This document shows positions 4,291 to 5,130 of a stretch of DNA of 5,130 bases, one piece after another. The notes beneath the pieces were generated by a model. It ran no database searches, was not told where the DNA came from, and was given only the letters and a program-made list of their open reading frames with translations. The DNA lies in NCBI GenBank assembly GCA_023254755.1, contig JALRKU010000008.1, positions 1 to 5,130 on the forward strand, written 5' to 3'. Both the position numbers and the translations under genes were made by a program. Positions within the stretch are counted from its first letter, which is position 1. Each line of letters opens with the position of its first letter. The stretch is from Aeromicrobium sp. (GTDB lineage Bacteria; Actinomycetota; Actinomycetes; Propionibacteriales; Nocardioidaceae).

Positions 4291-5130
4291 CTACTCGGCG
4301 GAGCCGTCGCCGATGGCCGCCGTGGCGACCTCCTCGAGCTCGAGGGTGCCCTTGTCGCGGCCGTCGAAGGTGAAGTGCGCCTCGGCGCCCTCGCCCTCCA
4401 CGTCGACCAGGACCAGCTGGCCACCTCGGATCTCGCCGTACAGCATCTTCTCGGCGAGCACGTCCTCGATCTCGCGCTGGACGGTGCGACGCAGCGGACG
4501 CGCGCCCAGCACGGGGTCGAAGCCGATCGAGGCCAGACGCTCCTTGGCCGGAATCGTCAGCTCGATGCTGATGTCACGGTCGACCAGGCGGGACTCCAAC
4601 GACGCGATCATCATGTCGACCATCTGCAGGATCTCGTCCTGCGTCAGCGGCGGGAACACGATGACCTCGTCGACGCGGTTCAGGAACTCGGGCCGGAAGT
4701 GCTGCTTGAGCTCGGTCGAGACCCGCTCCTTCATCTTCTCGTACGTGCCGACCGTGTCGCCCGCCTGGGAGAAGCCCAGGTTGACGCCCTTGGAGATCTC
4801 CCGCGCACCGAGGTTGGTGGTCATGATGATCACGGCGTTCTTGAAGTTGACGACGCGACCCTGACCGTCGGTGAGGTGTCCCTCCTCGAGGATCTGCAGC
4901 AGCGAGTTGAAGATGTCCGGGTGCGCCTTCTCGATCTCGTCGAACAGGACGACGGAGAACGGCTTGCGACGGACCTTCTCGGTGAGCTGGCCGCCCTCTT
5001 CGAAGCCGACGAACCCGGGAGGGGCACCGAACAGACGCGAGACGGTGTGCTTCTCGCCGTACTCACTCATGTCGAGCGAGATGAGAGCGCCTTCGTCGTC
5101 GAACAGGAACTCGGCAAGCGCCTTGGCGAG
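4291..5130 (-). CDS. clpC: ATP-dependent Clp protease ATP-binding subunit ClpC, C-terminal part; 5' end outside window
   Basis: ClpC is the Hsp100 unfoldase that feeds substrates to ClpP. The frame is open to the right edge and 279 residues are visible, beginning LAKALAEFLFDDEGALISLD. Numbering from that first leucine: the pore-loop region APPGFVGFEEGG is at 36-47, Walker B VVLFDEIEKAH at 60-70, and sensor 1 MTTN at 103-106. VNLGF at 116-120 holds the LGF loop that docks on ClpP, which marks it as ClpC and not ClpB. The arginine-finger region FRPEFLNRVDE is at 145-155, and sensor 2 GARPLRR at 209-215. A short acidic tail ends in GDGSAE, and the stop is TAG at 4291-4293. The sequence closely follows mycobacterial ClpC1. 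The N-domain, first AAA module and second Walker A lie outside the window. It is convergent with mutY and has its own terminator. Confidence 0.96.
   Translation of the reverse strand, partial: LAKALAEFLFDDEGALISLDMSEYGEKHTVSRLFGAPPGFVGFEEGGQLTEKVRRKPFSVVLFDEIEKAHPDIFNSLLQILEEGHLTDGQGRVVNFKNAVIIMTTNLGAREISKGVNLGFSQAGDTVGTYEKMKERVSTELKQHFRPEFLNRVDEVIVFPPLTQDEILQMVDMMIASLESRLVDRDISIELTIPAKERLASIGFDPVLGARPLRRTVQREIEDVLAEKMLYGEIRGGQLVLVDVEGEGAEAHFTFDGRDKGTLELEEVATAAIGDGSAE

Noticed and set aside
4291..5130. ClpB instead of ClpC
   Set aside because: The VNLGF ClpP-docking loop and the overall match to mycobacterial ClpC1 favour ClpC.

Overview
The window is about 5.1 kb of very GC-rich DNA with GTG starts, strong codon bias and a gene set typical of a high-GC actinobacterium. 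The protein sequences and gene order suggest the Nocardioidaceae/Aeromicrobium area, but that assignment is an impression and not a proof. Gene order follows a conserved actinobacterial block. In Mycobacterium tuberculosis, radA, disA, a membrane protein (Rv3587c), mutY and, further on, clpC1 lie in the same relative order and orientation. This is mainly a genome-maintenance and proteostasis neighbourhood, not an obvious island.

Left part (1-1956, plus strand): the C-terminal two thirds of radA (5' end outside the window), a 110-base gap with a GC-rich hairpin, a weak promoter candidate and a strong Shine-Dalgarno sequence, then a complete disA. RadA processes recombination intermediates. DisA makes cyclic di-AMP and scans DNA. 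In mycobacteria RadA is known to bind DisA and restrain it, so the adjacency is functionally meaningful.

Middle (1947-3154, minus strand): a two-gene unit. A small membrane-anchored extracytoplasmic protein of unknown function is transcribed first. It is coupled through a TGATG overlap to a chloramphenicol-phosphotransferase-like P-loop kinase. The kinase ends inside the last codons of disA (10-base convergent overlap). The membrane-protein gene appears to be leaderless, with a TANNNT box six bases before its GTG.

Right part (3174-5130): mutY, the adenine glycosylase, in the short actinobacterial form, starts only 20 bases from the divergent membrane-protein gene. A 196-base convergent gap (4095-4290) follows. 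It contains two exact 23-base repeats, each an imperfect hairpin, placed symmetrically around a perfect 26-base palindrome. Next to them is a 17-bp perfect stem that probably terminates clpC. The window ends in the 3' third of clpC (minus strand, 5' end outside).

I see no clear new multi-gene system. The items most worth follow-up are the nested repeat/palindrome element between mutY and clpC, the CPT-like kinase of unknown substrate with an intact active site, and the compact leaderless and overlapping gene arrangement.
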